A DNA stretch of 64,000 nt from AM-2324 sp042091035 (GTDB lineage: Bacteria > Bacteroidota > Bacteroidia > Chitinophagales > Saprospiraceae), in NCBI GenBank assembly GCA_042091035.1, contig JBELIG010000002.1, positions 1-64,000 of the forward strand. The letters run 5' to 3'. The notes below the pieces were generated by a model, which worked only from the letters and a program-made list of their open reading frames with translations, was not told where the DNA came from and made no database searches. The translations under genes and the position numbers were made by a program. Every line of letters begins with the position of its first letter. The first letter of the stretch is position 1. Positions 44,742-53,795 of this stretch are shown here, piece by piece.

Positions 44742-47561
44742 ATGCCCAAAGATAATAGTATCCGTTCCGTACTTATAATTGGCAGTGGTCCAATAATTAT
44801 TGGCCAAGCCTGTGAATTTGATTATTCAGGTACACAAGCTTCTCGTTCTTTGATGGAGGAAGGTATAAAAGTGAGTTTGATAAACTCAAACCCTGCAACC
44901 ATCATGACTGATCCAATGACAGCAGATAAGATTTACTTAAAACCTCTAACAGTGGAGAGTATTGAGGAAATCCTTATTGAACAACCTGATATCGATTCCG
45001 TCCTGCCAACAATGGGAGGACAGACCGCTCTAAATCTAGCTATTGAAGCTGGAGAAAGAGGTATTTGGGAAAAATATAACATCAAACTTATTGGTGTTGA
45101 CCTAGATGCAATCGAACTCACTGAAAACAGAGAGGCTTTCAGAAACCACATCATTGATATAGGCTTATCGGTGGCTCCTTCTAAAATTGCAAACTCTTTC
45201 TTGGAAGGTAAAGAAGCAGCACAGGAGATTGGCTTCCCACTCGTGATAAGACCATCCTATACCCTTGGAGGTTCTGGTGGCGGATTTGTTCACAAAGCCG
45301 AAGAATTTGACAATGCGCTAAGACATGGTTTAAATATGTCTCCGACCCACGAAGTCTTGGTAGAAAAGGCAGTATTGGGATGGAAAGAATATGAGCTTGA
45401 ACTTCTAAGAGACTCCAACGATAATGTAGTTATTATCTGTACAGTGGAGAACCTTGATCCAATGGGGATTCATACAGGAGACAGTATAACTGTTGCACCT
45501 GCGATGACTCTTTCAGATTCTGCATACCAAAGAATGCGTAATGAGGCTATACAATCTATGCGTTCACTTGGTAACTTTGCAGGTGGCTGTAATATTCAAT
45601 TCTCTATCAATCCTGAAACGGAAGAGCTTATTGTAATTGAGATCAACCCAAGAGTTTCAAGATCTTCTGCACTAGCTTCTAAAGCTACTGGATATCCAAT
45701 TGCAAAGATCGCTGCTAAACTAGCCATTGGGTATACACTTGATGAGTTGGACAACCAGATTACTGGTAATACATCTGCTTTCTTTGAACCTACATTAGAT
45801 TATGTGATCGTGAAGATGCCTAGATGGAACTTCAGTAAGTTCTATGGTTCTGATCATACACTTGGTCTTCAGATGAAATCAGTAGGAGAGGTGATGGCTA
45901 TTGGACGTAGCTTCAAAGAAGCCTTACAGAAAGCCTGTCAATCCTTAGAAAATAATAGAGCAGGCTTAGGAACGGATCAAAAAGAGTGGATCAAAACTGA
46001 AGAAATCCTAACGAGATTAGAAAAACCTTCAGATGATAGAATCTTCAGAGTGAAGGATGCACTTAGATTGGGAGTACCCTCTAAGACAATACATAAATTA
46101 ACAAAAATAGATCCTTGGTTCATCAGACAAATCAAAGATTTGGTTGACCTTGAAGCAAAGATTTCTAGATACAACGTTCCTGAAGACCTAGATAAAGACT
46201 TTTTAGTAGAGCTTAAAAAAGCGGGGTACTCAGATAAACAAATCGCATGGAAGATGCGAATTGATGAACACCATATTACCAATCGCCGTCTAGCACTTGA
46301 TATTAGAAGAACATATAAAATGGTGGATACCTGTGCCGCAGAATTTGCAGCTCAAACACCATACTTCTATTCAACATTTGACACGGAGAATGAAAGTATA
46401 CCTTCAGATAAGAAGAAAATCATAGTACTTGGTTCAGGACCCAATAGAATTGGACAGGGGATCGAGTTTGATTACTGCTGTGTACATGGTATTAAAGCGA
46501 TTAAAGAGGCAGGATATGAGGCCATCATGGTCAATTGTAATCCTGAAACTGTATCAACCGATTTTGACATTGCAGACAAACTCTACTTTGAGCCTATATT
46601 TTGGGAACACTTAGAGGAAATCATTGCACTTGAAAAACCGGAGGGCGTTATTGTCCAGCTTGGTGGGCAAACAGCCTTGAAACTAGCAGAAACACTTAGA
46701 GATAAGGGAATAAATATCATTGGTACTAGTTTCGAGTCTATGGACTTAGCAGAGGATAGAGGTGCATTCTCTGACCTTCTGAAAGAATTAGAAATACCTT
46801 ACCCAGACTACGGCGCTGCCGTTGATGTTGACCAAGCCATTGAGATCGCAAACAAGGTTAGCTATCCTGTACTTGTAAGACCTTCTTACGTATTAGGTGG
46901 CCAGAGTATGCGTATTGTGATCAATGACGAAGAACTTGAAAGACATGTACTTTCTATTTATAAGCAACTACCTGGTAACAAGATTCTAATCGATCAATTC
47001 CTTGATAGAGCTAAAGAAGCAGAGATTGATGCAATCTGTGACGGTGAAGATGTGCATATCATGGGTATCATGGAGCATATTGAACCTGCAGGTGTACACT
47101 CTGGTGATAGTTCTGCAGTGCTACCTACATATAGCTTAAGTGTTGATGTGATCAATCAAATGGTTGAGTATGCTAAAAAACTAGCCTTATCACTTCAGAT
47201 CAAAGGCTTGATTAATATACAATTCGCCATAAAGGGTGAGAAAGTATTTGTGATTGAAGCAAATCCAAGAGCGTCTAGAACAACGCCGTTTATAGCAAAA
47301 GCATATCAAGTTCCATACTTGAATATTGCTACAAAAGTTATGCTGGGTGCGAATACATTGAAAGATTTCACGATCACGCCTAAACCACAAGGATACGCAA
47401 TTAAGGTTCCAGTATTCTCATTCGATAAATTCCCGAATGTTGATAAAAATCTAGGGCCTGAAATGAAATCCACAGGTGAAGCAATTCGATTCATAAAAGA
47501 CCTTACTGATCCTTTCTTTAGAGATTTGGATAGTAAACGAAATATGTATTTAAGTAGATAA
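44742..47561 (+). CDS. carB: Carbamoyl-phosphate synthase large subunit, short form
   Basis: The ATP-grasp subunit that makes carbamoyl phosphate from bicarbonate, ammonia and two ATP, for arginine and pyrimidine synthesis. The two homologous halves each open with a preATP-grasp glycine loop ('IGSGPIIIGQACEFDYSGTQ' and 'LGSGPNRIGQGIEFDYCC') and have ATP-grasp cores ('RPSYTLGGSGGGF' and 'RPSYVLGGQSMRI'). At 939 residues it ends soon after the second core and lacks the C-terminal MGS-like domain that binds UMP or ornithine in longer (about 1070-residue) enzymes. Short forms occur in other Bacteroidota, so this is not a truncation. carA is not in the window. Confidence 0.95.
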   Translation: MPKDNSIRSVLIIGSGPIIIGQACEFDYSGTQASRSLMEEGIKVSLINSNPATIMTDPMTADKIYLKPLTVESIEEILIEQPDIDSVLPTMGGQTALNLAIEAGERGIWEKYNIKLIGVDLDAIELTENREAFRNHIIDIGLSVAPSKIANSFLEGKEAAQEIGFPLVIRPSYTLGGSGGGFVHKAEEFDNALRHGLNMSPTHEVLVEKAVLGWKEYELELLRDSNDNVVIICTVENLDPMGIHTGDSITVAPAMTLSDSAYQRMRNEAIQSMRSLGNFAGGCNIQFSINPETEELIVIEINPRVSRSSALASKATGYPIAKIAAKLAIGYTLDELDNQITGNTSAFFEPTLDYVIVKMPRWNFSKFYGSDHTLGLQMKSVGEVMAIGRSFKEALQKACQSLENNRAGLGTDQKEWIKTEEILTRLEKPSDDRIFRVKDALRLGVPSKTIHKLTKIDPWFIRQIKDLVDLEAKISRYNVPEDLDKDFLVELKKAGYSDKQIAWKMRIDEHHITNRRLALDIRRTYKMVDTCAAEFAAQTPYFYSTFDTENESIPSDKKKIIVLGSGPNRIGQGIEFDYCCVHGIKAIKEAGYEAIMVNCNPETVSTDFDIADKLYFEPIFWEHLEEIIALEKPEGVIVQLGGQTALKLAETLRDKGINIIGTSFESMDLAEDRGAFSDLLKELEIPYPDYGAAVDVDQAIEIANKVSYPVLVRPSYVLGGQSMRIVINDEELERHVLSIYKQLPGNKILIDQFLDRAKEAEIDAICDGEDVHIMGIMEHIEPAGVHSGDSSAVLPTYSLSVDVINQMVEYAKKLALSLQIKGLINIQFAIKGEKVFVIEANPRASRTTPFIAKAYQVPYLNIATKVMLGANTLKDFTITPKPQGYAIKVPVFSFDKFPNVDKNLGPEMKSTGEAIRFIKDLTDPFFRDLDSKRNMYLSR

Positions 47562-47564
47562 AAT

Positions 47565-47596
47565 AAAAAAGGATGCTCTGGAGCATCCTTTTTTTT
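47565..47596. terminator. Bidirectional terminator between carB and the VAT1-like gene
   Basis: A-tract, perfect GGATGCTC/GAGCATCC hairpin and T-tract, symmetric for two convergent genes. Confidence 0.92.
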
Positions 47597-48620
47597 ATAC
47601 CGTTACAACAACTTTTCCGATGGTCTTCCCCGTTCGAAATAATCTTAGAGCATCCGGTAATTTATCGAATGAAAAGGTCTCCCCTACAGTTGGCTTTTCA
47701 AGCTCAAGCTCAGCCAATTCTTCCAATAGTTTATGCATCAAATCTGCACGCTCATAAAGGTAAATCAAATTGAAGCCTAAGATTCCTTTATTATATTGAA
47801 TCATCTGTTGAGGATCTATCATTGGTCTACGTTTATACTTAAGGAAAAGATCAATAAAACGTGGCTTATCTCGATCACTCGCATAGTAGGCAGACCCATA
47901 TACTACCATTCTTCCCTGTTCTGCAAGCGACTGATAACCTTCCTTAAGAACAGGCCCACCGATACATTCAAGAATTAAGTTTAGTGGACGATCATCAAGC
48001 ACATCTTTTAGCTGAGGTCCAAAGTTTTTATTATCTCTGACAATGACCTGATCATATCCCTCATTTTTGCAATATTCTACCTTTGACTCACTACCAACTG
48101 TACCTATTGTATATGCCCCAAACTTCTTTGCAATACGATTTGCATAAGTACCTACACCGCCAGCAGCGGAGTGGACAAGTACATTCATACCCTCTTTTAG
48201 ACCGCCTAAATCCAACAGAGCATAGTATGCAGTCAAAGACTGAACAAGATAAGCTGCACCTTCTGAATAAGTCCATGTGTCTGCCAGCGCTACCAAATAT
48301 CTTTCATCAATATTTAGATGACTTGAATAAGCTCCAAACCTACAGATTCCCATCACACGATCGCCCGGCTTAAATTGAGAAGCACCTGCACCAACAGATT
48401 CAACAATCCCAGAATATTCAAGTCCTGGAATAAAAGGTCCTTTAGGAATGGCGGAATACAATTTCCAAACAGAAAAGACATCTGCAAAATTCAATCCTAT
48501 TGCTTTCAAGCTAACTCTTACTTCACCCTGTCCTGGCTCCTCAAGCGTCTCCTTAGTAATTCGCAAGCTCTTCATAGACCCCGGATTAATTCTGTATACT
48601 TCTCTGCTTATACTTGTCAT
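47595..48620 (-). CDS. Zinc-independent MDR-family quinone reductase (VAT1-like)
   Basis: A 341-residue medium-chain reductase. 'KAIGLNFADVFSVWKLYSAI' and 'PFIPGLEYSGIVESVGAGAS' are family signatures, and the NADPH fold is 'VLVHSAAGGVGTYANRIAKK'. Structural-zinc cysteines are absent, as in quinone oxidoreductase/VAT1-like members. The likely reaction is NADPH-dependent reduction of a quinone or enone; the substrate is unknown. The final 10 residues ('GKTIGKVVVTV') are typical. It lies alone, facing carB across a terminator. Confidence 0.85.
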   Translation of the reverse strand: MTSISREVYRINPGSMKSLRITKETLEEPGQGEVRVSLKAIGLNFADVFSVWKLYSAIPKGPFIPGLEYSGIVESVGAGASQFKPGDRVMGICRFGAYSSHLNIDERYLVALADTWTYSEGAAYLVQSLTAYYALLDLGGLKEGMNVLVHSAAGGVGTYANRIAKKFGAYTIGTVGSESKVEYCKNEGYDQVIVRDNKNFGPQLKDVLDDRPLNLILECIGGPVLKEGYQSLAEQGRMVVYGSAYYASDRDKPRFIDLFLKYKRRPMIDPQQMIQYNKGILGFNLIYLYERADLMHKLLEELAELELEKPTVGETFSFDKLPDALRLFRTGKTIGKVVVTV

Positions 48621-48640
48621 ACAACTTGTTTGTAAAAATT

Positions 48641-48672
48641 AAATTAGCCATTCTAAATAGAATGGCTAATTT
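48641..48672 (-). terminator. Terminator of the PKD/T9SS protein and small lipoprotein pair
   Basis: 15-bp perfect stem AAATTAGCCATTCTA/TAGAATGGCTAATTT with a tight loop, followed by TTTAATTTTT on the minus strand. Confidence 0.85.
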
Positions 48673-48701
48673 ATTTAAATAATTATCTTTTTTCAAAGCA
48701 C

Positions 48702-48935
48702 TTACGAATTACCTGATTTCTTTTTCTCTGAGATCTTTGAGCCTTTATTCATTCCCTCAAATCCTTTTTTACCTGATAGTTGAGAATTCTTTATTGGATC
48801 AGTATCATTCAATGCTGGATCCGGTAGTTCTTCTGTATAGCCCGCATCCATCTCAAGTGCATTGCGACTTGAGCCACAGGAAATCAAGCTTACAACTATA
48901 AAAAAACTAAGTACCCTGAATAATGATTTTTTCAT
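48702..48935 (-). CDS. Small lipoprotein of unknown function
   Basis: A 77-residue protein with a lipobox ('VVSLISC', Cys20) and a short, charged, probably unstructured mature tail ending in 'KISEKKKSGNS'. No family was recognised. Its start overlaps the end of the PKD/T9SS gene by 29 bp in another frame, so it is translated from the same transcript. The overlap and a shared terminator support a real gene. Confidence 0.68.
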   Translation of the reverse strand: MKKSLFRVLSFFIVVSLISCGSSRNALEMDAGYTEELPDPALNDTDPIKNSQLSGKKGFEGMNKGSKISEKKKSGNS

Positions 48936-51324
48936 TCGATAGTATTTTTCCTGAATATTCTTTGATCACAAGATAATAAACTCCCTTCGATAATACATCA
49001 GTATTGAAAGTAAGTCTTTGGACACCAGGCTTAAGAAATCCAGAAAAAAAATTCCGAACTAATTTACCTGATGCATCCACTAGCATAATAGTAAGCCCCA
49101 AACGCTCCCTCAGTTGCATGTCAGCACTAAAAGAATGTACAGCTGGATTCGGATAGACCGACAAGCTTGCCAAGTCTGAGACTTTATTCAAACTGCTAAG
49201 CGTGCTAACCGTGATAAAGTCCTCTTTGAAAACCTGTGACTCTCCAAAAGCATTTGACACAGACAATTCGACTGAGTATATACCCGGTTCTTTAAATACA
49301 ACGACGGGGTTCTGGATGTTGTGGTATTGCTCATCAGCACCTTCAATAATCCATTCCCAATAGTCAACCTCTGAAAGACTCACACCTTGAAAAATAACAT
49401 TTTCATCTACGGTAACACTTGAGCTTGTTACCTGAATATCGGCTTCTGGCAAAACACCGACTTGTACAAAATCATATTTTGTAACCTGCTGAGTTCCAAA
49501 AGCATTTGACACAGACAATGTAACATCATAATTCCCCGGGCTTAAATACTCTACGACTGGATTGGGGTCAGTAGAAAACGATGGATTACCATTGGGAAAT
49601 GACCAATATCTATTTTCAACAGCAGATGAGGGTTCATCCGAAAAACTAACCGACAAGGGACCTACACCAAATGTATTACTTGCAATAAAATCCGACAAAG
49701 GAGCATTGCCATTATTACCTATACTCACCTCCCCAATAAAATTTCCAAACTTCATATTTTTACCATAGCATCCAAAAACCCAAACCGTAGGGTCGTCAGT
49801 TTCAAATTGCATTACAGTAGAGGTATAATCACCCCACCGTTGATTCAAATTATTGGATATTGATATTGGTGATTCACCACTTTTTATAAGGATTGAATTG
49901 GTGGAATTCATGTACTTATCAATCTTAAATGCTCTAATTTCTGGATACAGAGATTGACCAGAACGAAGACAGGATATCAAGACTGAAAATTGATTGTTTT
50001 CTGTTTCAAAGGCTGAGATAGATGGATAAGCATAATCAAAACCTAGCAGTCCATAATCAATTGAGTAACTTTCATAATCATTGAGATCGAATTTAGTATA
50101 TCGAATTCCTGCATAGCCATTTCCAAAATCAGTGGCATGTACAAAATGTAGTTTCTCGTCGGCATAAAACCCATCCCTAAGTCGAACTCCACCAGTAAAT
50201 AATTTCTTATCCGATCCATTCTGAGAAGCCTCTACTGGAGCAGCATAACTCATTGTAGGTATAGAAAACACTTCCAATACTTGCTCGGCAGAAAGTTGGT
50301 CCGTAATCCTATACAACAAGAATGAGTTTCCTCCAGCGGGATTTGTACTTATCAAATATAAACCTGAACTATAATTTTCCGCTACCCCCGAAGACATTGG
50401 CTTTATGGTAAAAGATCCAACTCCCATGCCATCTGAAATATTTTCAAATATCTCCCAAGAAGCTTCTTCACCAGCATAAAGTGCAGTCTTATCCAACTGA
50501 ATTACTACAGATTGTGTAAACTGAGCACTACTCGTGAACATGTTTCCACTTATAAAAATATCCTCTGCAGAGACCCCAACGTTAGGATAGTCAAACCAAG
50601 CATCCGCCTCTATATCTGATGCGAGGATTGTGGTTGTGTTCCAACCGTCCAATGGATTGCCAGACGCTGATACAGAAACAACAACCCTGTTTGATTGTGG
50701 TGAATTAGAATATAGACATACAATAATAAATCTGTCCGCCTCAACGTCATAGATAATCCTAGGGTCAAAGAAGAAATATCCTAAATCAAGAAAACTATAA
50801 AATTGCCCTAAGGACTGACTATTCAAAAACACTACACCACCAGAATTGTAAAAACTAATGGAAGAATTTGTAAGACTAACAATATAGCCATCATTAGAAA
50901 TTGCCATCGCATTATCCGAAGGATACCAACTATTATATGCGTTGCCTTCAAACCCATTGACAAGGGCTATACCCCCATCAGCATCGGATTCTACAAGATT
51001 GAATGGGTCGAATTTAGTATTAAGTTTACTAGACCTAAGCTTATCGATCTCAGCATCAAGTTCAAGCTTATCTTGAATACTTGCTTGGCCTTGTTCTATG
51101 GCTACAAGGCTCAAGTCAAAATCCTTGCTCGAACTTAAGTCTATATCATGGAATATTGGAAAAAGTGGATTAGACTTACTAACAGGCTGAATGCTATTAA
51201 TCTTATGTTCCTTATGAAGTGTTTCTTCCGATTTAATTTCCACAAGGTCTTCCTGTGCAGATACGGTAAAAATCGGAAACATTATGAGTGCAAAAAGCAG
51301 CAAAAAGCAGGTGTAGTTTTTCAT
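48907..51324 (-). CDS. PKD-domain exoprotein with T9SS type A sorting domain
   Basis: An 805-residue secreted protein. A signal peptide ('FPIFTVSAQ') is followed by a long N-terminal beta region that contains blade-like motifs ('SDGMGVGSFTIKP', 'FDYAYPSISAFETENNQF'). Two PKD domains follow ('PGNYDVTLSVSNAFGTQQV' and 'PGIYSVELSVSNAFGESQV'), and the protein closes with a T9SS type A signal ('LSVYPNPAVHSFSADMQ', then 'LSKGVYYLVIKEYSG'). PKD modules usually position surface or secreted enzymes and adhesins. No catalytic motif was seen. A nested hairpin lies just before its start codon. Confidence 0.85.
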   Translation of the reverse strand: MKNYTCFLLLFALIMFPIFTVSAQEDLVEIKSEETLHKEHKINSIQPVSKSNPLFPIFHDIDLSSSKDFDLSLVAIEQGQASIQDKLELDAEIDKLRSSKLNTKFDPFNLVESDADGGIALVNGFEGNAYNSWYPSDNAMAISNDGYIVSLTNSSISFYNSGGVVFLNSQSLGQFYSFLDLGYFFFDPRIIYDVEADRFIIVCLYSNSPQSNRVVVSVSASGNPLDGWNTTTILASDIEADAWFDYPNVGVSAEDIFISGNMFTSSAQFTQSVVIQLDKTALYAGEEASWEIFENISDGMGVGSFTIKPMSSGVAENYSSGLYLISTNPAGGNSFLLYRITDQLSAEQVLEVFSIPTMSYAAPVEASQNGSDKKLFTGGVRLRDGFYADEKLHFVHATDFGNGYAGIRYTKFDLNDYESYSIDYGLLGFDYAYPSISAFETENNQFSVLISCLRSGQSLYPEIRAFKIDKYMNSTNSILIKSGESPISISNNLNQRWGDYTSTVMQFETDDPTVWVFGCYGKNMKFGNFIGEVSIGNNGNAPLSDFIASNTFGVGPLSVSFSDEPSSAVENRYWSFPNGNPSFSTDPNPVVEYLSPGNYDVTLSVSNAFGTQQVTKYDFVQVGVLPEADIQVTSSSVTVDENVIFQGVSLSEVDYWEWIIEGADEQYHNIQNPVVVFKEPGIYSVELSVSNAFGESQVFKEDFITVSTLSSLNKVSDLASLSVYPNPAVHSFSADMQLRERLGLTIMLVDASGKLVRNFFSGFLKPGVQRLTFNTDVLSKGVYYLVIKEYSGKILSNEKIIIQGT

Positions 51325-51332
51325 TTTGGTTT

Positions 51333-51371
51333 CTTGTTTGGTTTGTCAAGAGACAAGAGTTTCCAAACAAG
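51333..51371 (-). promoter_or_regulatory. Nested hairpin in the leader of the PKD/T9SS gene
   Basis: Outer arms CTTGTTTGG/CCAAACAAG (9 bp) enclose an inner TTGTC/GACAA hairpin. The element ends 8 bases before the ATG, where a fold could block or guide ribosome entry. Confidence 0.5.
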
Positions 51372-51462
51372 TAGTACAGGTCTATCAAATTGCCTTATAA
51401 TTGACAATAAATCAATCTGTTGTTAGCAAGACATCTACATTTTGCAATTCATTTTGCCAATA

Positions 51463-51497
51463 AAAAAAGGGCGATTAATATTTAATCGCCCTTTTTA
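51463..51497 (-). terminator. Terminator of the grpE-dnaJ-gldH operon
   Basis: A 10-bp GGGCGATTAA/TTAATCGCCC stem with TAT loop and T-tract on the minus strand, adjoining the gldH stop codon. Confidence 0.92.
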
Positions 51498-51971
51498 TTA
51501 TTTCGCTATGCTTTCTGTCAGTCGAAGGGTAAAGTCCCTAAAGCCCCAAAGGCTATCCTTCCTACTAAACTGTTCAAATCCTATTACATAATCTCCTACT
51601 TGGTCAAAGCGCACAGAAGTTTGCAAAGGAATAGTAAGCTTGCAGGTTTCAGCATTACATTTACCATACCAACGACCTGTCTTTTCTGCCATTTCAAAGG
51701 ACAAGACTTGATCTATGCGCTTGGCATCAGGATATATTGTGGATATAGTGCTATATAAATTCTGGTATGGGAAACGAGCATTATGACCGATATCCACCAT
51801 CAAATCGTATTGTTTAGAGGTGTCCTGTATGGAGAATGCAAAATTCAGAGAATCACCATAAGCCCATACCTCATTTTCGAAACCTACAGTCTCTTCAAAA
51901 ACAATTTTCGGACCACAAGAAAAAAGTATCAAACAAAAAGCACCAAAAAATAATCTTTTAATTGCCTTCAT
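51498..51971 (-). CDS. gldH: Gliding motility lipoprotein GldH
   Basis: A 157-residue lipoprotein (lipobox 'LILFSC', Cys19) matching GldH: 'VWAYGDSLNFAFSIQDTSKQ', 'YDLMVDIGHNARFPYQNLY' and 'DQVGDYVIGFEQFSRKDSL'. In F. johnsoniae GldH is needed for gliding; its exact job is unclear. It starts one base after the dnaJ stop and ends at a strong terminator, so it is the last gene of the grpE-dnaJ operon. Its synthesis would therefore follow that of the chaperones. Confidence 0.85.
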   Translation of the reverse strand: MKAIKRLFFGAFCLILFSCGPKIVFEETVGFENEVWAYGDSLNFAFSIQDTSKQYDLMVDIGHNARFPYQNLYSTISTIYPDAKRIDQVLSFEMAEKTGRWYGKCNAETCKLTIPLQTSVRFDQVGDYVIGFEQFSRKDSLWGFRDFTLRLTESIAK

Positions 51972-51972
51972 A

Positions 51973-53148
51973 CTAGTTGAATATATCCTTCATTCTGCCT
52001 AAGAAACCCTTTGACTGATTATCCGGATTAGGATTAAAGTTATCAGAGTCCCTCATTGTTTGAAGCATTTTGCGCTCCTCTGAAGACAACTTCTTAGGAG
52101 TCCAAACATTTACATGAATCAGTAAATCACCCCTTCCGTAAGCTTGCACCTCAGGCAGACCCTTTCCTTTCAAACGGAAAATCTTACCTGCTTGTGTACC
52201 TTCAGGAATTTTAATCTTCACACGGCCATCAAGTGTAGGTACTTCTATAGATGCGCCAAGCGCTAAATCAGCAAAGTTTACATACAAATCATAGATTAAA
52301 GATTGACCATCTCTTTCAAAATGCTCATGTTCCTTCTCCGTCACTACAACTAAAAGATCACCATTTGGGCCACCAAATCTTCCTGCAGATCCTTTACCTC
52401 TAAAAGTAATCTGCATACCCTCTGAAACACCTGCTGGGATATCAAGCTCTAATGTCTCTTCGCTAAAGATGACACCTTCACCTCTACAAGAACCACATTT
52501 TGCTGTTACTATCTCACCTCTTCCATTACAGGTCGGACAAGTCACAGTAGTTTGCATCTGACCAAACATCGTCGATCGGATTTGATTGACAGCACCTCGA
52601 CCACCACAAGTAGTACAGGTAGTTACTGAGTTTGCATCTTTCGCCCCTGATCCGTTACAGGTTGTACAAGCATTATGCTTCTTTACCTTCACTTTTTTCT
52701 TAACTCCAGCAGCGATCTCTTCAAGGCTTAGACTAACTTTTATACGAAGATTCTTTCCTCGCTCACCGCGGCTTCTAGCACGACCGCCGCCGCCACCGCC
52801 AAAGAATGATGAAAATGGATCTCCTCCACCGCTACCACCACCGCCGAATATATCTCCGAAATGAGAGAAAATATCGTCCATGGTCATTCCAGCACCACCA
52901 GCACCTCCAAATCCTGCGTTTGGATCAACACCTGCATGACCATAACGATCATAACGAGCCTTTTTCTCTGCATTACTCAGTATTTCATAAGCCTCGGCAG
53001 CCTCCTTAAAATTCTCCTCCGCTTCCTTGTTATCAGGATTCTTATCGGGGTGAAATTTAATCGCTTTTTTTCTATATGCTTTCTTGATTGTCGACTCGTC
53101 TGCTGATTTGTCAACCCCCAATACATCGTAATAATCTCTCTTTGCCAT
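51973..53148 (-). CDS. dnaJ: Chaperone protein DnaJ
   Basis: A 391-residue Hsp40 co-chaperone of DnaK. The J domain has the HPD triad ('KFHPDKNP'), followed by a G/F-rich region with 'GGGGSGGGDPFSSFFGGGGG', and the zinc domain has four CxxCxGxG units: 'CTTCNGSG', 'CTTCGGRG', 'CPTCNGRG' and 'CGSCRGEG'. The C-terminal substrate domains follow. Length is normal. It lies 16 bp after grpE and one base before gldH. Confidence 0.98.
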   Translation of the reverse strand: MAKRDYYDVLGVDKSADESTIKKAYRKKAIKFHPDKNPDNKEAEENFKEAAEAYEILSNAEKKARYDRYGHAGVDPNAGFGGAGGAGMTMDDIFSHFGDIFGGGGSGGGDPFSSFFGGGGGGRARSRGERGKNLRIKVSLSLEEIAAGVKKKVKVKKHNACTTCNGSGAKDANSVTTCTTCGGRGAVNQIRSTMFGQMQTTVTCPTCNGRGEIVTAKCGSCRGEGVIFSEETLELDIPAGVSEGMQITFRGKGSAGRFGGPNGDLLVVVTEKEHEHFERDGQSLIYDLYVNFADLALGASIEVPTLDGRVKIKIPEGTQAGKIFRLKGKGLPEVQAYGRGDLLIHVNVWTPKKLSSEERKMLQTMRDSDNFNPNPDNQSKGFLGRMKDIFN

Positions 53149-53164
53149 TATCTAAATATTATGA

Positions 53165-53710
53165 TTATTCGCCAACCACTACTTTGGCATAACGGATAAT
53201 CTGATCATTAAGGGTATAACCAAACTCAATCGTATCTATTACCTTTCCTTTTAGGTCAGGAGTAGGAGCGGGAATTTTTGTAATTGCTTCATGTAGTTCT
53301 GAATCAAAAACTTCACCAGTTGATTTCATCATCTCAAGGCCTTTTGCTTGAAGCGCTTTGAATAATTTATCGTAAACGAGCTGAACGCCTTCACTAAAAG
53401 ATTCGTCATTACTATCTTTAGCCGCATTTTGTCTAGCACGCTCAAAATCGTCTAAGACAGGGATAATAGACATCATAACATCCTTAGATGCAGTCCTTCT
53501 AATTTCAAGCGTTTCTTTTGCAGTACGCTTCTTATAGTTTTCAAAGTCAGAAAACAACCTAAGGTATTTATCCTTTATCTGCTGAACTTCATTGTTTGCA
53601 CTATCAGCACTAGTCTGCTGTTCCTCGGATTTAGTATCTGTCGCCGTATCCTCTACATTGATGTTTTCATCCATCACTTCCTCGTTCTGCTTACTATCTT
53701 TTTTAGCCAT
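53165..53710 (-). CDS. grpE: Nucleotide exchange factor GrpE
   Basis: A 181-residue homodimeric exchange factor for DnaK. An acidic N-terminal tail and a long coiled coil ('DKYLRLFSDFENYKKRTAKE') lead to the beta wing, and the family signature 'GFTLNDQIIRYAKVVVGE'-like end is seen as 'GYTLNDQIIRYAKVVVGE'. It is the first gene of the operon with dnaJ and gldH. dnaK is not in the window. A TACTTTTG -7 box lies about 30 bases upstream. Confidence 0.96.
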   Translation of the reverse strand: MAKKDSKQNEEVMDENINVEDTATDTKSEEQQTSADSANNEVQQIKDKYLRLFSDFENYKKRTAKETLEIRRTASKDVMMSIIPVLDDFERARQNAAKDSNDESFSEGVQLVYDKLFKALQAKGLEMMKSTGEVFDSELHEAITKIPAPTPDLKGKVIDTIEFGYTLNDQIIRYAKVVVGE

Positions 53711-53738
53711 TCTTTTTATCAGATTTTACATTCAAGCA

Positions 53739-53746
53739 CAAAAGTA
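53739..53746 (-). promoter_or_regulatory. -7 box of the grpE operon
   Basis: TACTTTTG on the minus strand is an exact TAnnTTTG match 28 bases before the grpE ATG. No TTTG stands at the ideal -33 distance. Confidence 0.4.
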
Positions 53747-53772
53747 CAAATTACCTGCCAAACCTACTATTT

Positions 53773-53795
53773 TGACAAATTGTCAGTTACTGACA
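53773..53795. repeat. Two overlapping palindromes between the TlpA-like gene and grpE
   Basis: TGACAAATTGTCA (53773-53785) and TGTCAGTTACTGACA (53781-53795) overlap. They span the stop codon of the TlpA-like gene. They may be a weak terminator or an operator for the chaperone operon. Confidence 0.45.
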
